A DNA stretch of 5,128 nucleotides from an uncultured Paracoccus sp. GTDB lineage: Bacteria; Pseudomonadota; Alphaproteobacteria; Rhodobacterales; Rhodobacteraceae. The notes below the pieces were generated by a model, which was not told where the DNA came from, searched no databases, and saw only the letters and a list, made by a program, of their open reading frames with translations. The stretch is from assembly GCA_937859005.1 (NCBI GenBank), contig CALLYR010000199.1, positions 1 to 5,128 on the forward strand, given 5' to 3'. The position numbers were made by a program, and so were the translations under genes. This document shows, in pieces, positions 1-5,128 of this stretch. The first letter of the stretch is position 1; each line of letters starts with the position of its first letter.

Positions 1-1
1 C

Positions 2-145
2 AAGGCGCTGGCCCGCGAAGGGCGGTTCTGCCGCGTCGTCCTGCATGGCGAGGCCATGCATGTCTTCGCCTTCGCCGAAGACGGCGACCAGCCGATGCAG
101 GCGGTTCTGGAATATCCGATCGACAGCATCCGCTTTCCGGAGTGA
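2..145 (+). CDS. 3' end of an unrecognised gene (partial)
   Basis: An open frame runs in from the left edge and ends at a TGA (143-145), giving 47 residues that start KALAREGRFC and end YPIDSIRFPE. The frame has the G/C-rich third positions of the real genes here and is followed by a convergent gene, so I take it as the true C-terminus of a plus-strand gene that begins outside the window. The segment is acidic in its middle (FAEDGD) and alternates hydrophobic and polar residues, as in a small beta-rich C-terminal domain. I do not recognise the family and assign no function. It is not evidently part of the choline pathway, because it lies on the opposite strand to choV and beyond that operon's end. 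Confidence 0.6.
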   Translation, partial: KALAREGRFCRVVLHGEAMHVFAFAEDGDQPMQAVLEYPIDSIRFPE

Positions 146-156
146 TCGGGCAAGGT

Positions 157-177
157 GGCTGATCCGGCGGCTCAGCC
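157..177. terminator. Weak hairpin between convergent genes, possible terminator
   Basis: GGCTGA (157-162) pairs with TCAGCC (172-177) around a 9-base loop. The right arm overlaps the choV stop codon. The hairpin lies in the 26-bp gap between two convergent genes, where a shared terminator would be expected. There is no run of T on either strand after it and the stem is only six pairs, so it may be chance. No better terminator is visible here. Confidence 0.2.
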
Positions 178-1176
178 CCGCGGGTCCAGCAGCCGCGCCA
201 GCACGCTGGCCCGCGTGACCCGGCCGCCGCCCGCCAGGGGCAGGGCCTCGGCTTCGGCCAGGGCCTCCATCACCTGCCGGGCGGGCAGGTCGCGGGGCAG
301 CGGGCCACCCGCCGCCTCGCCCGGTTCGCCCAGATCGGCGGCGGTCAGGACTGTCATCGGATTCATGTGGGCCACGAAATCCTCGACATAGCGGCTGACG
401 GGGTTCTGGATGATCTGCTGCGCGGTGCCGATCTGCACGATCCGCCCGCCCTCCATCAGGACCACGCGGTTGCCCAGCTTGAACGCCTCGTCCAGATCGT
501 GGCTGACGAAGATGATGGTGCGTCGGCGCTGGGCCTGCAGTTCCAGCAGTTCGTCCTGAAGCCGGGCGCGGATCAGCGGGTCCAGCGCGCTGAAGGGTTC
601 GTCCATCAGCAGGATCGGCGCCTCGGTCGCGAATGCGCGGGCAAGGCCCACGCGCTGCTGCATCCCCCCCGACAGGTCGCCCACCTTGCGGTCGGCCCAG
701 TCGGCCAGCCCCACGGTGTCCAGCTGTTCATCCACCCTTGCCCTGCGCTGCGCCTTGGGCAGGCCGGCCAGTTCCAGCCCCAGCCCGACATTTTCCCGCA
801 CCGTGCGCCAGGGCAGCAGGCCGAACTGCTGGAACACCATCGCGACATGGCTGAGCCGGATCTTGCGCAGGCAAGCGGGGTCGGCGCGGGTCACGCTGAC
901 CATGTGCCCGTCGATGCACAACCGCACCTCGCCCCGCACGACGGGGTTCAGCGCATTGACCGCCCTCAGCAGCGTCGATTTCCCCGATCCCGACAGGCCC
1001 ATCAGGACGAGGATCTCGCCCTCGGCCACGGTCAGCGAACAGTCGTGGACGCCCAGCACCTGACCCGTCGTTTCGCGGATGGCGCCGCGGTCGTCGCCGC
1101 GGTCCATCAGCGGCAGGGCGGCTTCGGGCCGGTCGCCGAAGACGATCGACACCCGGTCGAATTCGACGACGTTCAT
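172..1176 (-). CDS. choV: ChoV, ATP-binding subunit of the choline ABC importer
   Basis: Cytoplasmic ATPase that drives choline import through ChoW, 334 aa. Visible motifs in order: Walker A GLSGSGKS (60-67), Q-loop in VFQQFGLLPW (114-123), ABC signature LSGGMQQR (168-175), Walker B ILLMDEP (188-194), D-loop SALD (196-199) and switch His in SHDLDEA (H226). About 40 residues precede Walker A and include the TGQVLGVHDCSL stretch typical of ProV/ChoV-type quaternary-amine ATPases rather than generic importers. After the ATPase core (to about residue 275) only some 60 residues remain, too few for the tandem CBS domains of ProV. I chose the ATG at 1176 because it overlaps the choW stop as ATGA and has GGGAGG (1187-1192) 10 nt upstream. 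The frame stays open further upstream, but that part is shadow sequence inside choW. The ChoV rather than ProV name rests on the neighbours choX and bet. Confidence 0.93.
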   Translation of the reverse strand: MNVVEFDRVSIVFGDRPEAALPLMDRGDDRGAIRETTGQVLGVHDCSLTVAEGEILVLMGLSGSGKSTLLRAVNALNPVVRGEVRLCIDGHMVSVTRADPACLRKIRLSHVAMVFQQFGLLPWRTVRENVGLGLELAGLPKAQRRARVDEQLDTVGLADWADRKVGDLSGGMQQRVGLARAFATEAPILLMDEPFSALDPLIRARLQDELLELQAQRRRTIIFVSHDLDEAFKLGNRVVLMEGGRIVQIGTAQQIIQNPVSRYVEDFVAHMNPMTVLTAADLGEPGEAAGGPLPRDLPARQVMEALAEAEALPLAGGGRVTRASVLARLLDPRG

Positions 1177-2051
1177 TTCTTCCGGTCCTCCCGATGCTTC
1201 CGGTCTCCCGGATCGCCGATCCGCAGCATCCGGTCGAGGATGATCGCCACGACCACGATGACAAAGCCGGATTCGAACCCCAGCGCGGTATTGACGCTGT
1301 TCAAGGCGCGCACGACCGGCACCCCCAGCCCTGATGCCCCGACCAGCGCTGCGATCACCACCATCGACAGCGACAGCATGATGGTCTGGTTCAGCCCCGC
1401 CATGATCTGGGGCAGCGCGCTGGGCAGCTCGACCTTCCACAGCAATTGCCGGGGTGTGGCGCCGAAGGCGCGCGCGGCCTCGACGAGCGCCACCGGGGTC
1501 GAGGAGATGCCCAGATGCGTCAGCCGGATCGGCGCGGGCAGGACGAAGATGACGGTCGCGATCAGCCCCGGCACCATGCCGATGCCGAAGAACACGATCG
1601 CCGGGATCAGATAGACGAAGGTCGGCAGGGTCTGCATCAGGTCCAGCACCGGCTGCATCCAGGCGTAAAGCCGGGGCCGGTGCGCCGCGGCGATGCCCAG
1701 CGGCACGCCCAGCGCCATGCAGACGACGCCCGCCGCCAGCACCAGCGTCAGCGACTGCATCGTCTCGTCCCAGTATCCCTGGTTCAGGATGAACAGCAGC
1801 CCCGCCGCGACCAGCAGGCAGGTGCCGATGTTGCGCCGCGTGACCCAGGTCAGCGCCACGGCAAGGGCGGTGAAGACCAGCGGATGCGGAAACTCCAGCG
1901 CCGTCTCGATCGCCGCGATCAGGTGGTCCAGCGCCACCGCCACGGCGTCGAAGAACGCCGCGGCGTGGGACTTGAGCCAGTCGAACACGATCTTTGCCGT
2001 TCTGCCGACCGGCAGCTTGTAGCCGGTCAGCAGGTCGGTCAGCCGCTCCAT
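1173..2051 (-). CDS. choW: ChoW, permease subunit of the choline ABC importer
   Basis: Inner-membrane channel subunit, 292 aa, of the ProW/OpuAB-like family; presumably works as a dimer with two ChoV. Hydrophobic segments are seen near residues 57-72, 77-92, 97-121, 143-158, 160-177, 224-240 and 262-276. The cytoplasmic EAA loop that docks on the ATPase is clear: EAARAFGATPRQLLWKVELP (191-210), followed by SALPQIMAG. The QGYWDETMQSL stretch (91-101) before the core permease domain also resembles ProW-type proteins. The N-terminal 55 residues are only moderately hydrophobic and the C-terminus is a charged tail, GDRKHREDRKK. The start at 2051 is supported by a one-base overlap with the choX stop (TGATG) and by the first residues MERLTDLLTGYKLPVG, which look like family N-termini. 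The ribosome site is weak, so translation may depend on coupling to choX. The frame extends upstream into choX but without family character. Confidence 0.93.
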   Translation of the reverse strand: MERLTDLLTGYKLPVGRTAKIVFDWLKSHAAAFFDAVAVALDHLIAAIETALEFPHPLVFTALAVALTWVTRRNIGTCLLVAAGLLFILNQGYWDETMQSLTLVLAAGVVCMALGVPLGIAAAHRPRLYAWMQPVLDLMQTLPTFVYLIPAIVFFGIGMVPGLIATVIFVLPAPIRLTHLGISSTPVALVEAARAFGATPRQLLWKVELPSALPQIMAGLNQTIMLSLSMVVIAALVGASGLGVPVVRALNSVNTALGFESGFVIVVVAIILDRMLRIGDPGDRKHREDRKK

Positions 2052-2992
2052 CACGCGCCCAGCGCGGCGGCCAGCGCGGCAGGGGCGTCGCCCCCGTCGA
2101 AGGTGGTCACGCCCTTCAACCAGCCGGCCGCGGCCTCGGGGTGGGCCTTCAGCCACGCCTTCGCGGCGGCGGCCGGTTCCTGCCCGTCGTTCAGGATCGC
2201 GCCCATGACCTCGTTTTCCATGGGCAGGGTGAATTCGAGATTCTGCAGGAACTTGCCGACATTGGGACATTCCGCGACGTAACCCGCGCGGGTGTTGGTG
2301 CGCACCTCGGCCCCGCCGAGGTTCGGGCCGAAGATTTCATCCCCGCCGGTCAGATAGGTCATCTGGAACTGCGCGTTCATCGGATGCGGCTCCCACCCCA
2401 GGAAGACGACCGGCTTGCCCGATCCGTCGGCGCGGGCGACCTGCGCCAACATCCCCTGTTCCGAGGATTCGACGATTTCCCAGGTGCCCAGCCCGAACTT
2501 GTCCTGCGCCACCATGTCCAGCAGCAGGCGGTTGCCGTCGTTGCCCGGCTCGATGGCATAGATCTTGCCGTCCAGCGCGTCCTTTTGCCCGGCGATCCTG
2601 CCGAAATCGGTGATGCCCAGGTCGGCGCCCGCCTTGTTCGTGGCCAGCGTGTATTTCGCGCCGGTCAGGTTGGTGCGCACGGTGTCCACGGTCCCGGCAT
2701 CGGCATAGGGCTTGATGTCGGCCTCCATCGTGGGCATCCAGTTGCCCAGGAACACGTCGATGTCGTCGGTGGACAGCGCCGAATAGGTCACGGGCACCGA
2801 CAGGATGTTGATCTCGGTCTCATAGCCCAGCGCCTGCAGCACCGTGGTCGTCAGCGCCGTGGTGGCGGTGATGTCCGACCAGCCCACGTCCGAAAAGCGC
2901 ACCGATCTGCAGGTCTCGGGCTCGGCCGCGAGGGAGGGGGAGGCCAGTGCGGCCGTCAGCGCCAGCGCGGCAAGGCTGCGGCGAAGTGTCAT
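2051..2992 (-). CDS. choX: ChoX, periplasmic choline-binding protein
   Basis: Solute-binding protein, 313 aa, that delivers choline to ChoWV. The N-terminus is a typical signal peptide: MTLRRS, a hydrophobic Ala/Leu core, then SLAAE, with cleavage expected near residues 22-24. The mature protein is a type II quaternary-amine binding fold (OpuAC/ProX-like). Likely ligand residues are W38 and D40 (VGWSD), W85 (LGNWMP), Y114 (AKYTLA), N151 (PGNDGN) and W200 (LGWEPHP). They match the aromatic box and polar contacts I recall for Sinorhizobium meliloti ChoX, all with the same shift of five residues. C28 and C242 could form a disulfide in the periplasm. The start at 2992 is fixed by the signal peptide and by GAGGGAG (3001-3007 on the minus strand) 8 nt upstream. 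An in-frame extension beyond it runs back through betI and is an artefact. First gene of choXWV. Confidence 0.94.
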   Translation of the reverse strand: MTLRRSLAALALTAALASPSLAAEPETCRSVRFSDVGWSDITATTALTTTVLQALGYETEINILSVPVTYSALSTDDIDVFLGNWMPTMEADIKPYADAGTVDTVRTNLTGAKYTLATNKAGADLGITDFGRIAGQKDALDGKIYAIEPGNDGNRLLLDMVAQDKFGLGTWEIVESSEQGMLAQVARADGSGKPVVFLGWEPHPMNAQFQMTYLTGGDEIFGPNLGGAEVRTNTRAGYVAECPNVGKFLQNLEFTLPMENEVMGAILNDGQEPAAAAKAWLKAHPEAAAGWLKGVTTFDGGDAPAALAAALGA

Positions 2993-3012
2993 CTTTGTTT
3001 CTCCCTCGGTTC

Positions 3013-3032
3013 TTGATTGACGAGTCAATAAA
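3013..3032. promoter_or_regulatory. Probable BetI operator (palindrome)
   Basis: ATTGAC-GA-GTCAAT (3016-3029) is a perfect 6-bp inverted repeat around a 2-bp centre. One mismatch (3015/3030) then leads to two further matched pairs, TT (3013-3014) with AA (3031-3032). It is strikingly AT-rich for this genome and lies between choX and betI. It fits the size and symmetry of a TetR-family operator and resembles the ATTGA...TCAAT sites I recall for BetI. The centre is about 30 bp before the choX start and 57 bp before the betI start, so one bound repressor could block both promoters. Assignment to BetI is inference from position and family habit. Confidence 0.75.
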
Positions 3033-3046
3033 CGATGGGCTAGGCG
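3017..3046 (+). promoter_or_regulatory. Candidate betIBA promoter
   Basis: TTGACG (3017-3022), five of six to a -35 box, lies inside the palindrome. With an 18-bp spacer the -10 would be TAGGCG (3041-3046), which is a poor match. The main support is position: a betI promoter must lie in this short gap, and overlap with the operator would explain autoregulation. Low confidence in the exact boxes. Confidence 0.22.
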
Positions 3047-3056
3047 GGTTTGGCAA
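3027..3056 (-). promoter_or_regulatory. Candidate choXWV promoter
   Basis: On the minus strand, TTGCCA (3056-3051) and TTTATT (3032-3027) could serve as -35 and -10 boxes with an 18-bp spacer. The -10 matches the sigma-70 consensus at four of six bases and lies inside the right arm of the palindrome, so a repressor bound there would exclude polymerase. The transcript would begin about 30 nt before the choX start codon. Read by eye only. Confidence 0.35.
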
Positions 3057-3079
3057 CAATTTTCTCGCCGGGAACACCC

Positions 3080-3649
3080 ATGCCCAAGCTCGGGGCCGAG
3101 CCTATCCGAAAGGCGGCGCTGATCAACGCCGCAATCGCCGCAGTCGGGCGCGCGGGCTCGCTTGACGTGACGGTGGCGCAGATCGCGCGCGATGCCGGCA
3201 TGTCGTCGGCGCTGGCGCATCATTACTTCGGGTCCAAGGACCGCATCTTCCTGGCGGCCATGCGCCACATCCTGACGCAATACGGTGCAGGCATCCGTGC
3301 GGCGCTGGTAGGCGTCGCGGACCCCCGCGCGCGGCTGGATGCCATCGTGCAGGGCAGCTTTTCCGGCGGGAACTTCGACCGCGACACGATCGCGGCCTGG
3401 CTGAATTTCTATGTGCTGACGCTGACCGACCCGCAGGCGGCGCGGCTGCTGGCGGTCTATCACCGGCGGCTGCGGTCGAACCTGGTCCATGCGCTGCGGC
3501 CCCTGGCGGGCACGCGTGCGGGCGGGGTTGCGGACACGCTGGGGGCGCTGATCGACGGGGTTTACCTGCGCGCGGTGCTGGATCGGCAGGCCCCCGACCC
3601 CGCCGAGGCCAAGGCGCTGGTCGTGCGATATCTTGACGAGGTGCTGTGA
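3080..3649 (+). CDS. betI: BetI, TetR-family choline-responsive repressor
   Basis: DNA-binding repressor of the bet genes, 189 aa, close to the usual BetI length of about 195. It begins MPKLGAEPIRKAALINAA, close to the E. coli BetI start MPKLG..SIR..LI.A. The helix-turn-helix is TVAQIARDAGMSSALAHHYF (31-50), with the TetR-type HYF..K ending at residues 48-53. The C-terminal ligand and dimer region includes AAWLNFY (105-111), RRLRSNL (129-135) and ALIDGVYLRAVL (156-167), all BetI-like. I chose the ATG at 3080 because of the MPKLG match. A TTG at 3050 in the same frame would add ten residues without family support. A weak GGGA lies some 7-8 nt upstream. It is the first gene of betI-betB-betA and its stop overlaps the betB start as TGATG. 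Known BetI proteins release DNA when choline binds; this one probably represses choXWV as well. Confidence 0.93.
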   Translation: MPKLGAEPIRKAALINAAIAAVGRAGSLDVTVAQIARDAGMSSALAHHYFGSKDRIFLAAMRHILTQYGAGIRAALVGVADPRARLDAIVQGSFSGGNFDRDTIAAWLNFYVLTLTDPQAARLLAVYHRRLRSNLVHALRPLAGTRAGGVADTLGALIDGVYLRAVLDRQAPDPAEAKALVVRYLDEVL

Positions 3650-5085
3650 TGAAGGCGCAACCCCAGGGGTCGAACTGGATCGGCGGAACATTCGTCGAAG
3701 GGCAGGGCGAGGCGCTGCCCGTACGGTACCCCTATACCGGCGAAATCATTGCCGATCTGCGTGAGGCCACGCCCGCGCAGGTGGCCCAAGCCTGCGCGGC
3801 GGCGGCTGCCGCCCAGCCCGCATGGGCCGCCCTGCGCCCCGTCGAACGCGCCCGCGTGCTGTCCCGCGCAGCCGCCCTCATCCGCGAGCGGGCCGAGGAA
3901 CTGGCGCGGCTGGAGACGCTGGATACCGGCAAGCCCATCCAGGAAACCCGCGTGGCCGACTGGCCCTCGGGCGCGGATGCGCTGGAATGGTTCGCGGGGC
4001 TTGGCCCCACGCTCACCGGGCAGATGATCCCCCTGGGCACCGACTGGGCCTATACCCGGCGCGAGGCGCTGGGCGTGGTCGCGGGCATCGGCGCCTGGAA
4101 CTATCCCAGCCAGATCGCCTGCTGGAAGGCCGCGCCCGCCCTCATCATGGGCAATGCGGTGGTCTTCAAGCCCAGCGAGGAAACGCCCCTCGGCGCCCTG
4201 AAGCTGGCCGAGATCCTGGCCGAGGCCGGGCTGCCCGCAGGGCTGTTCAACGTGGTGCAGGGGCGGGCCGCGGTGGGGCAGACGCTGGTCACGGACCCGA
4301 ACGTGGCCAAGGTGTCGCTGACCGGATCGGTCGCGACGGGCCGGCGCGTCTATGCCGCCGCGGCGGAAGGGATGCGCCATGTCACGATGGAACTGGGCGG
4401 CAAGTCGCCTCTGCTGGTCTTCGACGACGCGTCCGTCCCCGATGCCGTGGGCGCGGCGATGCTGGGCAATTTCTATTCGACCGGGCAGGTCTGTTCCAAC
4501 GGCACCCGCGTCTTCGTCCAGCGCGGGATTCTGGATGCCTTCCTGTCGGAACTGACGCGGCGGGCCGCGGCGATCCGCAGGGGCGACCCGCTGGACGAGG
4601 CGACCCAGCTTGGCCCCGTCGTCAGTCCGGAACAGGCCGAATCCATCCGCGCCGCCATTGCCGCAGGGGTGGACGCGGGCGCGCGGCTGGTCTGCGGCGG
4701 CGCGGGCGAGGGGGCGTTCATCCCCCCCACCGTGTTCGTCGGCTCGGACGCCATGTCCATCGCCACCGATGAAATCTTCGGCCCCGTGATGACGGTCCTT
4801 GCCTTCGACACCGAGGACGAAGCCGTCGCCCGCGCCAATGCCACGCCCTATGGCCTTGCCGCCGGAGTGTTCACCCGCGACCTTTCCCGCGGCCACCGGG
4901 TCGCGGCGGCGTTGCAGGCGGGGATCTGCTGGATCAATGCCTATAACCTGACCCCGGTCGAAGCGCCCTTCGGCGGCGTGAAACTCTCGGGCGTGGGGCG
5001 CGAGAACGGAAGCGCCGCGATCGAGCATTATTCGCAACTGAAAACCGTCTATGTCGGGATGGGAGCGGTCGATGCGCCCTATTGA
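3649..5085 (+). CDS. betB: BetB, betaine aldehyde dehydrogenase
   Basis: Cytoplasmic aldehyde dehydrogenase, 478 aa (E. coli BetB has 490), which oxidises betaine aldehyde to glycine betaine with NAD(P)+. The family motifs are complete: GAWNYP with N151, FKPSE with K174, the nucleotide-binding GSVATG (226-231), the general base E248 in MELGGKSP, the catalytic C282 in GQVCSNGTR, and EIFGPV (375-380). LETLDTGKPIQET (88-100), YTRREALGVVAGIGAWNYP (135-153), AGICWINAYN and GVGRENG are BetB-like and set it apart from generic aldehyde dehydrogenases. The ATG at 3649 overlaps the betI stop (TGATG) and has GAGG (3638-3641) 7 nt upstream. A GTG directly before it (3646) is in frame but too close to that site. 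No truncation or frameshift. It lies between betI and betA, so its aldehyde substrate is made by the next gene product. Confidence 0.95.
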   Translation: MKAQPQGSNWIGGTFVEGQGEALPVRYPYTGEIIADLREATPAQVAQACAAAAAAQPAWAALRPVERARVLSRAAALIRERAEELARLETLDTGKPIQETRVADWPSGADALEWFAGLGPTLTGQMIPLGTDWAYTRREALGVVAGIGAWNYPSQIACWKAAPALIMGNAVVFKPSEETPLGALKLAEILAEAGLPAGLFNVVQGRAAVGQTLVTDPNVAKVSLTGSVATGRRVYAAAAEGMRHVTMELGGKSPLLVFDDASVPDAVGAAMLGNFYSTGQVCSNGTRVFVQRGILDAFLSELTRRAAAIRRGDPLDEATQLGPVVSPEQAESIRAAIAAGVDAGARLVCGGAGEGAFIPPTVFVGSDAMSIATDEIFGPVMTVLAFDTEDEAVARANATPYGLAAGVFTRDLSRGHRVAAALQAGICWINAYNLTPVEAPFGGVKLSGVGRENGSAAIEHYSQLKTVYVGMGAVDAPY

Positions 5086-5106
5086 TCGCCTTCGGGGGGC
5101 GCGGCC

Positions 5107-5128
5107 ATGACGGCGGATTACGTCATCG
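5107..5128 (+). CDS. betA: BetA, choline dehydrogenase (5' end only)
   Basis: Only the first seven codons are inside the window, MTADYVI, cut by the right edge. BetA proteins, FAD-dependent GMC-family oxidoreductases, begin with a short M-x-A-D-[FY]-V-I strand leading into the dinucleotide-binding GSGSAG loop, and these residues fit. A run of six G (5094-5099) is placed 7 nt upstream as a ribosome site. The gap after betB is 21 bp, so the genes are co-transcribed. BetA normally converts choline to betaine aldehyde at the inner membrane. The call rests on the start residues plus the betI-betB context; the glycine-rich motif itself is not visible. Confidence 0.8.

Noticed and set aside
137..167. 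CCGGA/TCCGG inverted repeat (137-141 with 163-167) as a terminator
   Set aside because: Only five pairs with a 21-base loop and no T run; it is expected by chance at this GC content.
367..1614. 415-codon plus-strand open frame across choV and choW
   Set aside because: It spans two real genes on the opposite strand, is His/Gln/Arg-rich with no family features, and comes from the scarcity of stops in GC-rich DNA.
1994..3016. 340-codon plus-strand open frame antisense to choX
   Set aside because: It lies opposite a complete signal-peptide-bearing binding protein, ends in the intergenic region and shows low-complexity Gly/Arg/His composition.
3050..3079. TTG at 3050 as an alternative betI start
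   Set aside because: It would add ten residues before MPKLG, the family N-terminus, and has no clear ribosome site.
2993..3691. N-terminal extension of choX through betI (in-frame, open to 3691)
   Set aside because: The extension is antisense to betI and would bury the signal peptide. The ATG at 2992 has a good ribosome site.
3822..4772. 316-codon plus-strand open frame inside betB in another frame
   Set aside because: Arg/Gly/Ala-rich shadow of betB with no motifs; the BetB frame is intact throughout.
3562..5037. 491-codon open frame on the minus strand, antisense to betB
   Set aside because: The translation is rich in Arg, Gly, His and Asp with no recognisable motif, which is typical of the antisense of a GC-rich gene. 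betB on the other strand has every catalytic motif.

Overview
The window is very GC-rich and its codons favour G or C in the third position. Together with the gene content, this suggests an alphaproteobacterium, probably a Rhodobacteraceae-type organism such as Paracoccus or a relative. That placement is inference from composition and protein style; no marker gene is present. The locus handles choline uptake and conversion of choline to glycine betaine, an osmoprotectant and carbon/nitrogen source.

Layout. Positions 2-145 (+) hold the last 47 codons of an unrecognised gene. It converges on a minus-strand operon that reads from 2992 down to 172: choX (periplasmic choline-binding protein), choW (permease) and choV (ATPase). 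The operon is packed, with choX/choW sharing one base (TGATG) and choW/choV sharing four (ATGA). An 87-bp divergent intergenic region (2993-3079) contains a clear AT-rich palindrome at 3013-3032, the likely BetI operator. To the right, on the plus strand, lie betI (TetR-family choline-sensing repressor), betB (betaine aldehyde dehydrogenase) and the first seven codons of what is almost certainly betA (choline dehydrogenase), cut by the window end. betI and betB again overlap as TGATG.

How it works together. ChoX captures choline in the periplasm, and ChoW/ChoV import it using ATP. BetA oxidises choline to betaine aldehyde (and can often oxidise the aldehyde too), and BetB oxidises the aldehyde to glycine betaine with NAD(P)+. 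BetI is expected to repress both divergent units from the shared operator until choline is present. This is the E. coli bet logic (regulator, BetB, BetA, and a divergent transporter), with an ABC importer in the place that the single-component carrier BetT occupies in E. coli.

I see no mobile element, CRISPR array, RNA gene or unexplained system. The core of the window is a known pathway. The points worth a second look are the operator, the coupled gene junctions, the conserved ligand pocket of ChoX, the short C-terminus of ChoV and the unidentified gene tail at the left edge.
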